Source: Pacificispira sp002696645
Lineage (GTDB): Bacteria; Pseudomonadota; Alphaproteobacteria; UBA8366; Aestuariispiraceae
Reading direction: 5' to 3'
DNA: 64,000 nt
NCBI RefSeq assembly: GCF_048892425.1
Contig: NZ_JBLZHU010000008.1
Coordinates: forward strand, 62,001-126,000
Shown here: one piece after another, positions 47,692 to 56,300 of the stretch
Layout: the number at the start of each line of letters is the position of its first letter
Position numbering within the stretch: the first letter of the stretch is position 1
Made by a program: the position numbers and the translations under genes
The notes under the pieces: model-generated
The model's database searches: none
Told to the model about the DNA's origin: nothing
Seen by the model: only the letters and a program-made list of their open reading frames with translations

Positions 47692-48764
47692 GTCGGCATC
47701 CTCCGCCCCTTCAGATTGAACACATAGGAAATGACCTGTGCGACCGCCTCAAAATGCTCAGCCGGCACTTCCTGATCCAAATCAACAGTCGCGTGAAGAG
47801 CCCGCGCGAGGGGGGGATTCTCAACAATGGCGATGTCATTTTCCTCTGCGATGCTGCGAATGCGCTGGGCGATCAGATCCTGCCCTTTAGCAACCAGTAC
47901 AGGCGCCTCCATGGTTTCGGGCTTATAGGACAGCGCCACAGCAAAATGCGTCGGGTTGGTGATCACAACGTCCGCCGTTGGTACAGCCTGCATCATCCGC
48001 TCTCTGGATCGTTGCATCCGGATTTGTCGCAGGCGCCCCTTTACCTGCGGGTCCCCTTCCGTGTTCTTATATTCTTCCTTCACTTCCTGCTTCGTCATAC
48101 GCAGCTGTTTAATGTGTTGATATTGCTGAAACACAACGTCCAGAGCCGCGATCACGAACAGGATTGCCAATATCCCGATAAACACACGAATGATCAGAAT
48201 CTGGATCTCATACAACAGTTCGGCTGCTTCCATGCTGGCCAGTGTGTCCAGTCTGGATATTTCTGGCAGCAACAAGATGGTTCCGACCGCGCCAACCAGG
48301 CCGATCTTGATCAACCCCTTAACGAATTCAACCAGTTGCTTGCTGGAAAACTGCTTCTTCAACCCCTTTAAGGGAGAGAGTTTGCTGAGTTCCGGCTCCA
48401 TTGGTTTTGCAGATACGTTAAAGCCCGTCTGCGCCACACCTGAGATCACAGCCAGAACAACAAACACCCCCAGCGGCACCATCAAGAGCGTGGCTACCTC
48501 CACCAGCATTTTTGAAAGGACCTGGCCCAAACCACCATAATCCGCCAGCAACTGGTCCGGGCGTTCCAGGAAAGTGATCAAGATCTGTGTTAAATTATTC
48601 ATCAAAGACGGGAATACAAAACTAATCATGATGCCTGTACCAAATAACAATATCCAGGTATTCACCTCTTTGCTAACGGCCAGCTGGCCCTTTTCGCGCG
48701 CCTCGCGCAGCCGTTTGGAAGTGGGCTCTTCTGTTTTTTGGGAGTCGTCTGATTGTTCCGACAT
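47688..48764 (-). CDS. flhB: Flagellar export apparatus switch protein FlhB
   Basis: An inner-membrane component of the flagellar type III export gate (358 residues) that switches substrate specificity from rod/hook to filament proteins. The N-terminus (DDSQKTEEPTSKRLREAREKG) is diagnostic. Four membrane segments lie between about 30 and 210. The autocleavage site NPTH is at 270-273, followed by the conserved FAVALSYK and a C-terminal cytoplasmic domain. It follows fliR after 17 bases and overlaps cckA. Confidence 0.96.
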   Translation of the reverse strand: MSEQSDDSQKTEEPTSKRLREAREKGQLAVSKEVNTWILLFGTGIMISFVFPSLMNNLTQILITFLERPDQLLADYGGLGQVLSKMLVEVATLLMVPLGVFVVLAVISGVAQTGFNVSAKPMEPELSKLSPLKGLKKQFSSKQLVEFVKGLIKIGLVGAVGTILLLPEISRLDTLASMEAAELLYEIQILIIRVFIGILAILFVIAALDVVFQQYQHIKQLRMTKQEVKEEYKNTEGDPQVKGRLRQIRMQRSRERMMQAVPTADVVITNPTHFAVALSYKPETMEAPVLVAKGQDLIAQRIRSIAEENDIAIVENPPLARALHATVDLDQEVPAEHFEAVAQVISYVFNLKGRRMPT

Positions 48765-48781
48765 CGCGCCTTAAAGCCCCG

Positions 48782-49543
48782 TTAGAATGGCAGAAATTGC
48801 CCCAGCAGCCCATGAAACTGCTTCATGAACCATATCATCATCGCGCTGAGCGTTGTCATCAAGAGAAACAGCCCCATCATGATTTGCAGTGGCATCGCGA
48901 TAAAGAACACCTGCATCTGAGGCATCAGTCGCGCCAGAAGCCCCAACAGGACATAAAACAACAACCCGACCACCACAATCGGGGATGCTAGTTGAAAGCC
49001 TAACTTGAAGGAATTCGCCACTGTCTGGGTCATCACATCGGCCATATCCCCCACCATCGGATAAACACCGGGTTTAAACAGGACATAGCTTTCAACGACT
49101 GCCCGGATCAACAGATGATGTGTGTCCGTGGCAAAAATCAGCAGCAAGCCAACCAGGGACAGAAAGATCGACAGCAAGGCCCCCTGATCCGATGCCAGGG
49201 GATTGAAGATCAGGGCACTGGCAAGGCCACTCATGAAACTGTAAATTGACCCTGCAATCGCCAGGGCCATGAACAGAACCCGCGTCACGGCACCAATAAA
49301 AATGCCGATCAGAATTTCGATAAAGATCAATCCCAACATATCAGACAGGCGCGCGGGAATGGCCGGTATCAAAGGTTCAACCGTTGGCGCGACCACCAGG
49401 GACAGCAGCACGGCCAAGGTCAACCGGGCGCGGGGATTCAGGAAAGACTCGCCAATTGAGGGCAAGGTCAGAAAGGCGCTGCCGATCCGCGCGAATACCA
49501 TAAAGACGGTAAATACTTCCGCCGTCAGCAATGCTTTCAGCAT
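48782..49543 (-). CDS. fliR: Flagellar biosynthetic protein FliR
   Basis: A core export-gate membrane protein (253 residues) with about six hydrophobic segments. Family features are FARIGSAFLTLPSIGE, PRARLTLAVLLSLVVAP, FIEILIGIFIGAVTRVL and the GLLARLMPQMQVFFIAMPLQI stretch near the C-terminus (key ARLMPQMQVFF). It sits between fliQ and flhB, the usual order. AAGG upstream of the ATG serves as ribosome site. Confidence 0.95.
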   Translation of the reverse strand: MLKALLTAEVFTVFMVFARIGSAFLTLPSIGESFLNPRARLTLAVLLSLVVAPTVEPLIPAIPARLSDMLGLIFIEILIGIFIGAVTRVLFMALAIAGSIYSFMSGLASALIFNPLASDQGALLSIFLSLVGLLLIFATDTHHLLIRAVVESYVLFKPGVYPMVGDMADVMTQTVANSFKLGFQLASPIVVVGLLFYVLLGLLARLMPQMQVFFIAMPLQIMMGLFLLMTTLSAMMIWFMKQFHGLLGQFLPF

Positions 49544-49565
49544 GGCAGGACCTTAGGGTCAGGAC

Positions 49566-49832
49566 TCATCCAATCGCGACGATCCGGTCCATCAGAAACA
49601 GCGTCAAATCCTGAAGATGGCGCAACATGAATGGCAGCAGCACCAGCATAGCCAGAAAAATGATGATGATCTTAGGCACGAAAGTCAGCGTTACTTCCTG
49701 AATTTGTGTCAGTGCCTGGAACACAGCGATAACCAGACCTACGGCCAATCCAATCAACATCAAAGGACTGGACACGATAAGGAGTGCGTAAATCGCCTCC
49801 CGCGCGATATCGAGGGCTTGTGCTTCGTTCAT
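49566..49832 (-). CDS. fliQ: Flagellar biosynthetic protein FliQ
   Basis: A small two-helix membrane subunit (88 residues) of the FliP-FliQ-FliR export gate. The sequence has the typical first helix (YALLIVSSPLMLIGLAVGLV), the conserved FQALTQIQEVTLTFVPK loop and the second helix with LPFMLRHLQDLT. It lies 22 bases before fliR. A hairpin separates it from fliE. Confidence 0.95.
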   Translation of the reverse strand: MNEAQALDIAREAIYALLIVSSPLMLIGLAVGLVIAVFQALTQIQEVTLTFVPKIIIIFLAMLVLLPFMLRHLQDLTLFLMDRIVAIG

Positions 49833-49852
49833 GGCATCTCTGACGCAAAATT

Positions 49853-49874
49853 CACCCTGTCACCAAACAGGGTG
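49853..49874 (-). terminator. Intercistronic hairpin between fliE and fliQ
   Basis: CACCCTGT and ACAGGGTG form a perfect 8-bp stem with a 6-base loop, followed on the minus strand by AATTTTG. It could attenuate transcription or protect the 3' end of the flgB-flgC-fliE message before fliQ. It lies 20 bases upstream of the fliQ ATG. Confidence 0.5.
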
Positions 49875-49911
49875 CCTGCAATCTAACCGATTCTGCCCCA
49901 GTACAGGATGA

Positions 49912-50232
49912 TCAGATCGGCATCCGCAAAATTTCCTGATAGGCAGAAATCACCCGGTCACGCACAGTCACAACGGTGCTTAAGGTTGATTCAGCCTCAG
50001 CCAGGGCGGTCACGACCTCGGTCACATTGGCCTGCCCAGCCATCGCGCGGGCGGTAACTTCTTCCGCCTTGTAGTTAGACTGCATGGCATCTTCGGCAAC
50101 GCCCTTGACCATATCCAGAAAGCTGGACCCGGACGCGGGCTGAGCCTGTGGTTGGCTGCCGGTATGGAACATATTCGGACCCGTCGCATTCGCGCGATAG
50201 GCCGCAGCGGCACTCATCGGATCTATGGCCAT
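49912..50232 (-). CDS. fliE: Flagellar hook-basal body complex protein FliE
   Basis: FliE (106 residues) is the junction between the MS ring and the proximal rod and is needed early for export. The C-terminal family block is clear: SFLDMVKGVAEDAMQSNYKA, then VTEVVTALAEAESTLSTVV and RDRVISAYQEILRMPI. The ATG at 50232 has AAGGAGAG upstream. It follows flgC, as in the common flgB-flgC-fliE order. Confidence 0.95.
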   Translation of the reverse strand: MAIDPMSAAAAYRANATGPNMFHTGSQPQAQPASGSSFLDMVKGVAEDAMQSNYKAEEVTARAMAGQANVTEVVTALAEAESTLSTVVTVRDRVISAYQEILRMPI

Positions 50233-50365
50233 GCTCTCTCTCCTTAACAGCGCACGGGCATCTTAACCCGATTACGCCCCTCTCCTCAATCCCACTCTTG
50301 TTTCCCATCATGTCACCGGCCAGGGTCTCTCCTCCCCGCAGATGACACGGCCATCCAGCAAAAGC

Positions 50366-50776
50366 CTAACGCAGAATGCTGACAGTCTGGGCGAACATTC
50401 CCTTTACAGTTTCAACAACGCGCAAATTGGCTTGATAGCTTCGGCTCGCCTCACGCATATCCATGCTCTCTACCAATGTGCTGACATTGGGTAACAGGAC
50501 ATAACCATCCTCATTCGCCGCAGGATGGGCCGGATCGAACTTCAGATCAAAATCTGAATTGTCTTCCCCAATCTGTTTGACCTGAACAACATCTGCGCCC
50601 AGTGCCTCGTCCATCTTGTTTTTGAAGGTGATTACCTTGCGGCGATACGGATCCCCCCCTGGGGTCGAAGCGGTCGAATCCGCATTCGCGATATTCTCTG
50701 AAATCACCCGCAGGCGCATTCCCTGGGCCCGCATGCCGGATCCCGCGATAAACATTGATGCATTAAAATCATCCAT
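50366..50776 (-). CDS. flgC: Flagellar basal-body rod protein FlgC
   Basis: A proximal rod subunit (136 residues). The N-terminal rod motif (IAGSGMRAQGMRLRVISENIANADS) and the C-terminal block (YVLLPNVSTLVESMDMREASRSYQANLRVV, key EASRSYQANL) are characteristic. GGGAG lies before the ATG. It lies between flgB and fliE. Confidence 0.96.
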   Translation of the reverse strand: MDDFNASMFIAGSGMRAQGMRLRVISENIANADSTASTPGGDPYRRKVITFKNKMDEALGADVVQVKQIGEDNSDFDLKFDPAHPAANEDGYVLLPNVSTLVESMDMREASRSYQANLRVVETVKGMFAQTVSILR

Positions 50777-50841
50777 GACTGAACTCCCTTTTTCCTTACC
50801 CGGCTTCTCTTACCCTGGCCTCTCTTACACCCGCGCCTCAA

Positions 50842-51249
50842 TCATCCCTGGCCACGGCCAAGGGCGGTGCGATGCAGCGCCAAGTACTTGCGATAGATGT
50901 TGGTCGCCATGTTATATTCACCGGCGGTCGCCCCCAGTTTCATCATCTGCTCTTCCAGCACGACACCATTTTCAGAAATGGATGTTTCGTAGGTCGTGCT
51001 GGCCGCCCCTTCCTGGAATTTGTCATTCGCATCGGGCAGGCTGACATGTTCGGGATTTGTGACCGTCAGATTGACCTTCATATTCTGCCGGGCCATCTGG
51101 TCGGTGAAACTCAGCTTCGCAATGTCGCGGGCCTTGTAATCCGGTGTATCGGCGTTGGCGATGTTCTGGGACAACACCCGCTGACGCTGGCTCAGCCAGG
51201 ACATTTTTTCGGACATCATGCCGAAAATTGCACTATCACCAATAGACAT
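50842..51249 (-). CDS. flgB: Flagellar basal-body rod protein FlgB
   Basis: A proximal rod subunit (135 residues) with the rod-protein signature LSQNIANADTPDYKARDI and a C-terminal MATNIYRKYLALHRTAL. The ATG at 51249 has AGGAGAG upstream; an upstream in-frame start at 51306 would add 19 residues unlike the family. It is the first gene of a minus-strand operon extending through cckA, and an exact sigma-54 promoter lies about 85 bases before it. Confidence 0.95.
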   Translation of the reverse strand: MSIGDSAIFGMMSEKMSWLSQRQRVLSQNIANADTPDYKARDIAKLSFTDQMARQNMKVNLTVTNPEHVSLPDANDKFQEGAASTTYETSISENGVVLEEQMMKLGATAGEYNMATNIYRKYLALHRTALGRGQG

Positions 51250-51330
51250 GGGCTCTCTCCTCTCTCTGGCACTCACCCGGCTGTGATTGGGTCTCTCCTC
51301 CACCACACAGCCTTGAATACAGCAGTATAA

Positions 51331-51345
51331 GCAAACAGCGTGCCA
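51331..51345 (-). promoter_or_regulatory. Sigma-54 (-24/-12) promoter for the flgB operon
   Basis: On the minus strand the sequence reads TGGCAC-GCTGT-TTGC, an exact match to the RpoN consensus TGGCAC-N5-TTGC. It lies about 80 bases upstream of the flgB ATG and faces it. RpoN with an FlbD-type activator drives middle flagellar genes in other Alphaproteobacteria; that role here is inferred. Confidence 0.85.
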
Positions 51346-51503
51346 GTTTGACTTTCAACCAAACGATTCGGAACGGCATTCCTATTTATCTAAATAATAT
51401 CATGCATTACCATAATCAATTACATCAATTAATCAAATATAAATATTCCAAAATAATCTATATTCTAAATTTAAATGTAACGAACAAATTAAATTACACC
51501 TAT

Positions 51504-51518
51504 TTAAAGTTATATTAA
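51504..51518. promoter_or_regulatory. CtrA-type binding site
   Basis: TTAA-AGTTATA-TTAA exactly fits the full CtrA recognition pattern TTAA-N7-TTAA. It lies between the divergent flgB and flhB-like/fliO/fliP units. The region is AT-rich, so a chance match is possible; I estimate roughly one in ten for a region of this composition. The presence of cckA in the flgB operon supports a functional CtrA pathway. Confidence 0.5.
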
Positions 51519-51573
51519 AACAAATACCTGATTACATTTAATGCGTTGAATTCTGCAGATCAATGATCCAGGA

Positions 51574-51599
51574 AAAACCATTGATATTAATATGGTTTT
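51574..51599. promoter_or_regulatory. Perfect inverted repeat upstream of flhB-like gene
   Basis: AAAACCAT (51574-51581) and ATGGTTTT (51592-51599) are perfect complements with a 10-base AT-rich spacer, 36 bases before the start codon. Arm spacing of about two helical turns suits a dimeric regulator. The hairpin alternative in the leader RNA would be weak. The regulator is unknown. Confidence 0.4.
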
Positions 51600-51634
51600 C
51601 AGCCTAAATACCCATATCAGAACGGAGCAGACAC

Positions 51635-51982
51635 ATGGCGCGATCTTCGACACCAACCGACCAGACGGCGCATGATGGTGCCGATAGCCAAAACCAGAAG
51701 GGTCAGAAAAAGAATGCGGTTGCGCTGACCTATAAGCCCAATGATGCCGATTCAGCCCCTGTTGTCAGCGCCAGCGGCGAAGGCTATCTAGCTGAAAGAA
51801 TTATAGAACTGGCCTTAGCGTCCGGCATACCAGTGCAATCGGATTCCGATCTGGTAGAACTGCTTTCAGCAACAGAAGTGGGGGAAGAGATTCCTATTGA
51901 GGCCTTCATCGCGGTGGCGGAAATCCTGCGCTACGTTTACGCTTTGAATGGTCAGTCGGCACCGGTGCCGCCGCTTCCATAG
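51635..51982 (+). CDS. Free-standing FlhB C-terminal-domain homologue (FlhX/FhlB type)
   Basis: The 115-residue product matches only the cytoplasmic C-terminal domain of FlhB after the cleavage site: KNAVALTYKPNDADSAPVV, GEGYLAERIIELALASGIP, LLSATEVGEEIPIEAFIAVAEILRYVYAL. It has no membrane segment and no NPTH autocleavage motif. The first 25 residues are polar and variable. Similar stand-alone proteins (FlhX in Helicobacter, YlqH in Bacillus) can partly replace the cleaved FlhB fragment. The full-length flhB lies divergently 3 kb away. It heads a plus-strand group with fliO and fliP. Confidence 0.85.
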   Translation: MARSSTPTDQTAHDGADSQNQKGQKKNAVALTYKPNDADSAPVVSASGEGYLAERIIELALASGIPVQSDSDLVELLSATEVGEEIPIEAFIAVAEILRYVYALNGQSAPVPPLP

Positions 51983-52101
51983 CATTGATATGGTATCGCC
52001 TGCCCCCTGACATTGGACTGTGAACGGGCCGATCAGCGCCGCCCCACTTGGACTTGGGTCGATAATCGCTGATTGCGCCGCCATCCGTATTGGAGCCTGG
52101 T

Positions 52102-52503
52102 ATGCACCCGGCAGATTATCTGCAATTTGCTCTGGCGCTGATATTTGTATTGGGCCTGATTGGGCTGTGTGCCGTCCTGCTGAAGCGTTTCGGGCCAGGG
52201 GGCATGATGGTTGCCCGCCCCCGTGCGGGATCTGCAAAACGCCTGCATATTGTTGATTCATTGACGCTGGATCCGCGGCGCAGATTGGTTCTGGTACGCC
52301 GTGACGGGATGGAACACCTGCTTTTGTTAGGGGCGCAATCGGACCTGGCGATTGAAACCGGGATTGATGCCGCGCCTGCACAGGGAGAAACAGACTCCCC
52401 TGCCCCCAATGGCGTCGTTCGGCGATTTGACGATGTGGTGCGCCGCATCAGCACCCGCAAAACCGAGAACAAAGCCCCGGATCAGGAGACCCCGTCGCAA
52501 TGA
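52102..52503 (+). CDS. fliO: Flagellar biosynthetic protein FliO
   Basis: A short single-pass membrane protein (133 residues), with the membrane helix at about 7-26 (QFALALIFVLGLIGLCAVLL). A small cytoplasmic domain follows with the FliO pattern RLHIVDSLTLDPRRRLVLVRRDGMEHLLLLG (key SLTLDPRRRLVLVRRD). FliO helps assemble the FliP ring. The ATG at 52102 has GGAG 6 bases upstream; a TTG at 52090 is in frame but that GGAG lies after it. It overlaps fliP by 4 bases. Confidence 0.88.
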   Translation: MHPADYLQFALALIFVLGLIGLCAVLLKRFGPGGMMVARPRAGSAKRLHIVDSLTLDPRRRLVLVRRDGMEHLLLLGAQSDLAIETGIDAAPAQGETDSPAPNGVVRRFDDVVRRISTRKTENKAPDQETPSQ

Positions 52504-53294
52504 TCCCAGCACGGCTTTTTCAGGCCCTGAAGGGGCGGTTAATTCCAGCAGCAGGACTGCTGGCGACAGCGATGTTGCTTTTGGTCGGTTCCGCGGTTGT
52601 GCTGCCCGCAGGCCCCAGTCTGGCGCAGTCGATCAACATCGATATCGGCGAAGGCGGCACTGTAACCGGCAGACTGGTGCAACTGGTTGCCTTGCTGACG
52701 GTCCTGTCCCTAGCGCCGTCCTTGCTGGTTATGATCACCAGTTTCACCCGGTTGATCATCGCGTTTTCTTTGCTGCGCACTGCCTTTGGCGCGCAACAAA
52801 CGCCGCCCAATACCGTCCTGATCAGCCTGGCGCTGTTTCTGACCTTTTTCATCATGCAGCCCACCCTGGAACGGTCCTATAACGAAGGCATTCAGCCATT
52901 GATAGAGGAGCGCATTTCCGAACAGGAAGCCTTTGATCTGGCGATTGCACCCTTCCGGGATTTTATGCTGCGCCATGTTCGGGATCGGGATTTGATGCTG
53001 TTCATGGATATTGGCGGCATGCCTGCGGTTGAGAACCCTGACGATACCCCCCTAAGGGCGCTGATCCCGGCCTTTATGATTTCAGAACTGAAACGGGCCT
53101 TCGAAATCGGGTTTCTGCTGTTCGTTCCGTTCGTTGTGATCGACATGGTTATCGCGTCGATCCTGATGTCCATGGGGATGATGATGCTGCCCCCGGTGAT
53201 GATATCCCTGCCCTTCAAGCTGATCTTTTTTGTGCTTGTCGATGGGTGGTATCTGGTCGTGGGCAGTTTGGTTCAAAGCTTCAACCCGGTTTAA
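52500..53294 (+). CDS. fliP: Flagellar biosynthetic protein FliP
   Basis: The main subunit of the flagellar export gate (264 residues). A cleavable signal peptide ends near SLAQ, as is usual for FliP. The diagnostic blocks follow: LTVLSLAPSLLVMITSFTRLIIAFSLLR (key MITSFTRLIIAFSLLR), RTAFGAQQTPPNTVL, TPLRALIPAFMISELKRAFEIGFLLFVPF (key ISELKRAFEIGF) and MGMMMLPPVMISLPFKLIFF. It is the last gene of the group and convergent with the large TPR gene. Confidence 0.96.
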   Translation: MIPARLFQALKGRLIPAAGLLATAMLLLVGSAVVLPAGPSLAQSINIDIGEGGTVTGRLVQLVALLTVLSLAPSLLVMITSFTRLIIAFSLLRTAFGAQQTPPNTVLISLALFLTFFIMQPTLERSYNEGIQPLIEERISEQEAFDLAIAPFRDFMLRHVRDRDLMLFMDIGGMPAVENPDDTPLRALIPAFMISELKRAFEIGFLLFVPFVVIDMVIASILMSMGMMMLPPVMISLPFKLIFFVLVDGWYLVVGSLVQSFNPV

Positions 53295-53337
53295 TGAACC
53301 ACCCGAAGAACACCAAATAAACATTTGATAAAAATGC

Positions 53338-56300
53338 TTAAGAGGACGATGCCGTTACTTCCGCTGTTGGGGCTGGCGGGGGCGCGAACAGCTTATCCCG
53401 ATAGGCCTTGATGAAGGCATCGAACCTGTCGGCGCCGATCAGTTGATCCACTGTCGCCAGGACATCGCCGCCGGTCGGGGCGCGGGTCTGATTGGTCATG
53501 TAATCGAACACACCGGCTAAAGAACTGTTGGCCATAGCCGGGGCCCACAGGTCGATCAGATCCCGCAAGCCATCGGTATCGTTATTCTTATACAACGCAA
53601 CCGCCCAGTTGATGACATAGCGCGCCGTCTCCCCTTCTACGCCAACAGCAGGATCACTGGGGGGATTGCCAGCCAGCCGTTGCAGAACCTTCGCTGATTC
53701 CTGCCAATTACTGGTCGTGCGATACAGATCACGACGCAGCAGGTCCGCTTCGACGCTGACATCCCCTGCCAGTTCCTTGATCGCATCCTCATAGTCGCCC
53801 TGCTGGATTTTGGCCCGCGCCAACAGGCGATCCCGATCCGCCTCCAGATCATTGCTGAGTTCAAACAGTGTAAGACCACGGCGGCCCTGGGCGATCGCCT
53901 CTTCCGCTTCTTCGGGTTTGCCGTCCATCAACAAAATCAGGGCCAGCTTGTTGCTCAACCGAACCCGCTCTTCGCCGGGGGGCAAGCGATCCTCATCGCT
54001 CAACAATTCGCGCAGTTTTTCGGCCGCCTCCGTCAACAGATCGATGGAGGCCAACCGGTCGGCGATATTCTCGATGATCTGATCGCCGTCCTCTCCCGAC
54101 GGGGTCAATTCCTTGAACTCGTCATACAGGGCCAGGGCCTTAAGCGGCGGCAGGCTGTCGGCATCCCCATCCAGATACAATTTGCGGAAAATATCTGTCA
54201 TTTCGCCGGCCAGATCTTCCGCCACCGGATCACCCGGGAAATATTTGACGGCCGTGCGGAAAACTCCCAACCCTTTGAAATAGTCGGGTTGCTTCAGGTA
54301 CAATTCCCCAAGCCGCTTCAACAGATACAACTCGCTGCGGTCGCCACGCCACGCATAGCGCAGGCGTTCCATTCTCTCCAGGGCCTCTGCATCACTCATA
54401 AATCCCTGCCGTTGGCCCAGCGTGATCAGCGCAAGCTCCGCCCGATAGGCATATTTCCGGTCCCCAGACGCCATGACATCCTTAAACAACTGTGCGCCTT
54501 CATCAAATTCGGTTCGCGAGACAGCCAGCCTTGCCCGTTGATAGTCCAGCGCCGCCTGTTGCCCGCGCGTCAGTTCCTCACGCGCGCCCTGCAGGGAATT
54601 GATCCAGGCTTCCGCCCCCTGGATATCCCGGTTGGCAAAGGCGGTATCAATCCGCATCAGGCCAAGGCGGGCCTTCAGCGGGTAGGGATAGCGGCTCAAC
54701 AGGCTATCGCCGGGGCTAAATGCCTCTGCGGCGGCCAGATAGTCCCCCTCTTCCGCAAGGGCGGCCCCGCGCCAGATCGCGGCTTCTGCAAATCCATCAA
54801 GACGAGGATCATTCAACAATGTCTTCGCCTCTTCCGTTCGACCAACCAGAACGGTTGAAGCCCCTTGCAATGCCAGGTTCTCCGGGCGCTTCATCAATTG
54901 GGGATCATTTTCCTCCACAACCCGCAAAACCCCCAAGGCTTCAAACCCCCGATTATGGGCCATCAGGAATCCCGCATAATTCAAACGCGCCGCATCCAGT
55001 TTTTCATCCGGAACTTCCGCCATGGACCGGAAAAGGGCATTGGAAAGGTCTTCGAAATCCTGTTGCGGGCCCCGCATCAAACCATTCAGGTCAAACAGTC
55101 TGCGCGCGCTTAGAATTTGCCCTGTGGACACGGGTGCTTCAGGCGACACGCCGGAAATCGCCAGACCATCCGGGGCGCTGATTTGAAATCCATCAAAATT
55201 TCGATCCAGCAGTACCGTGTCAGAAAGCCGAACCAGCGCCACACCCTGGGCGGTCGGCAACAGCTCAAATTCGGGATACTGACGCAGCCCATCGATTCCC
55301 ATCCCGGATTCCAGGAATGTCGCGACGCGCATGACATCGCCCATATCGGGATCTGGTACATTAAAGGACCGCCCAGGCGTATCGGTGGGGAAGGTCAGAA
55401 ATGGACCGATTTCCGCCGTAACATCCGCAAGGATCGGAACCTGAGACAAAGGGCGCTGCGGGGCGCGCCGGAATTCAACGACCCAGTTGAACCCTTCCCG
55501 TCGGGCGCTGGCGTTTACGCTGCGATCAGACACCTGCATGCGCAGAACCGACGCGCCACCGATTGGCAGTTGATCAATGCGCTCAATGACCGGCGCGCCC
55601 TCTACCCGCAAGGGGGATAGATCCAGATTGGTCGCAGCGTCAAAGATCACCCAGATATTATCAGAACGGCGAAAGACTGCGGCCCCCACATCACCAGACC
55701 ATTGAAACGAAAAATTGAATAATGGCGGGCCGGACGGCGCTTCTACGGAGGGCGTTGCCGCCTCATCCTGCTGTGCCGGGGCATTGGGCATTGCCGCCAT
55801 TTCCGCAGCCGATGGCTCAGATGCGACAGCCTGAGGCGCCTCTGGCGCAGGCACAGGCTCTCTCACGGGTGCTGGTTCGGTGGGGGCAGGTTCGGTGGGC
55901 GCAGATTGAACCGGCGGTTCCTGCGGGGGCTGTGAGACCTGTGGCGCTTGTTCGCTCACCAATTGATCATTCGCTAGGGCGGCGGCTGGTTGGTTGCGCG
56001 CTTCAGCAGAGGCCAGAACATCCAGAACGACCTTTTGGTCCAGCGGGAAATGGCGCAACTCCGCCCCCTCTGGCACGGCAAGCGTGATTGCAGTTCCCTG
56101 CCCGCTGGGCTGAACCGATGCTACACGAATACCCGGCGGCAGGGTCTGGGCCAGGGCTGCGACATCAACAGTGGCTGCACGCCCGAAATCAACAGTTACC
56201 GCACGGCCGTTCTGGTTTACTGAATAAGGTACCGATTGCGGCCAATCAAACACGATGCGGGTATAGCCAGGATGATCGCCAATGCGCACGGGCAAGTCTG

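Larger units (their letters stand above)
51250..51634. promoter_or_regulatory. AT-rich divergent regulatory region between flgB and flhB-like gene
   Basis: This 385-base region is far richer in A and T than its surroundings (51360-51600) and contains no gene. It holds a consensus sigma-54 promoter facing flgB, a TTAA-N7-TTAA site and a perfect 8-bp inverted repeat close to the plus-strand gene. These are listed separately. It looks like a dedicated flagellar control region. Confidence 0.6.
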
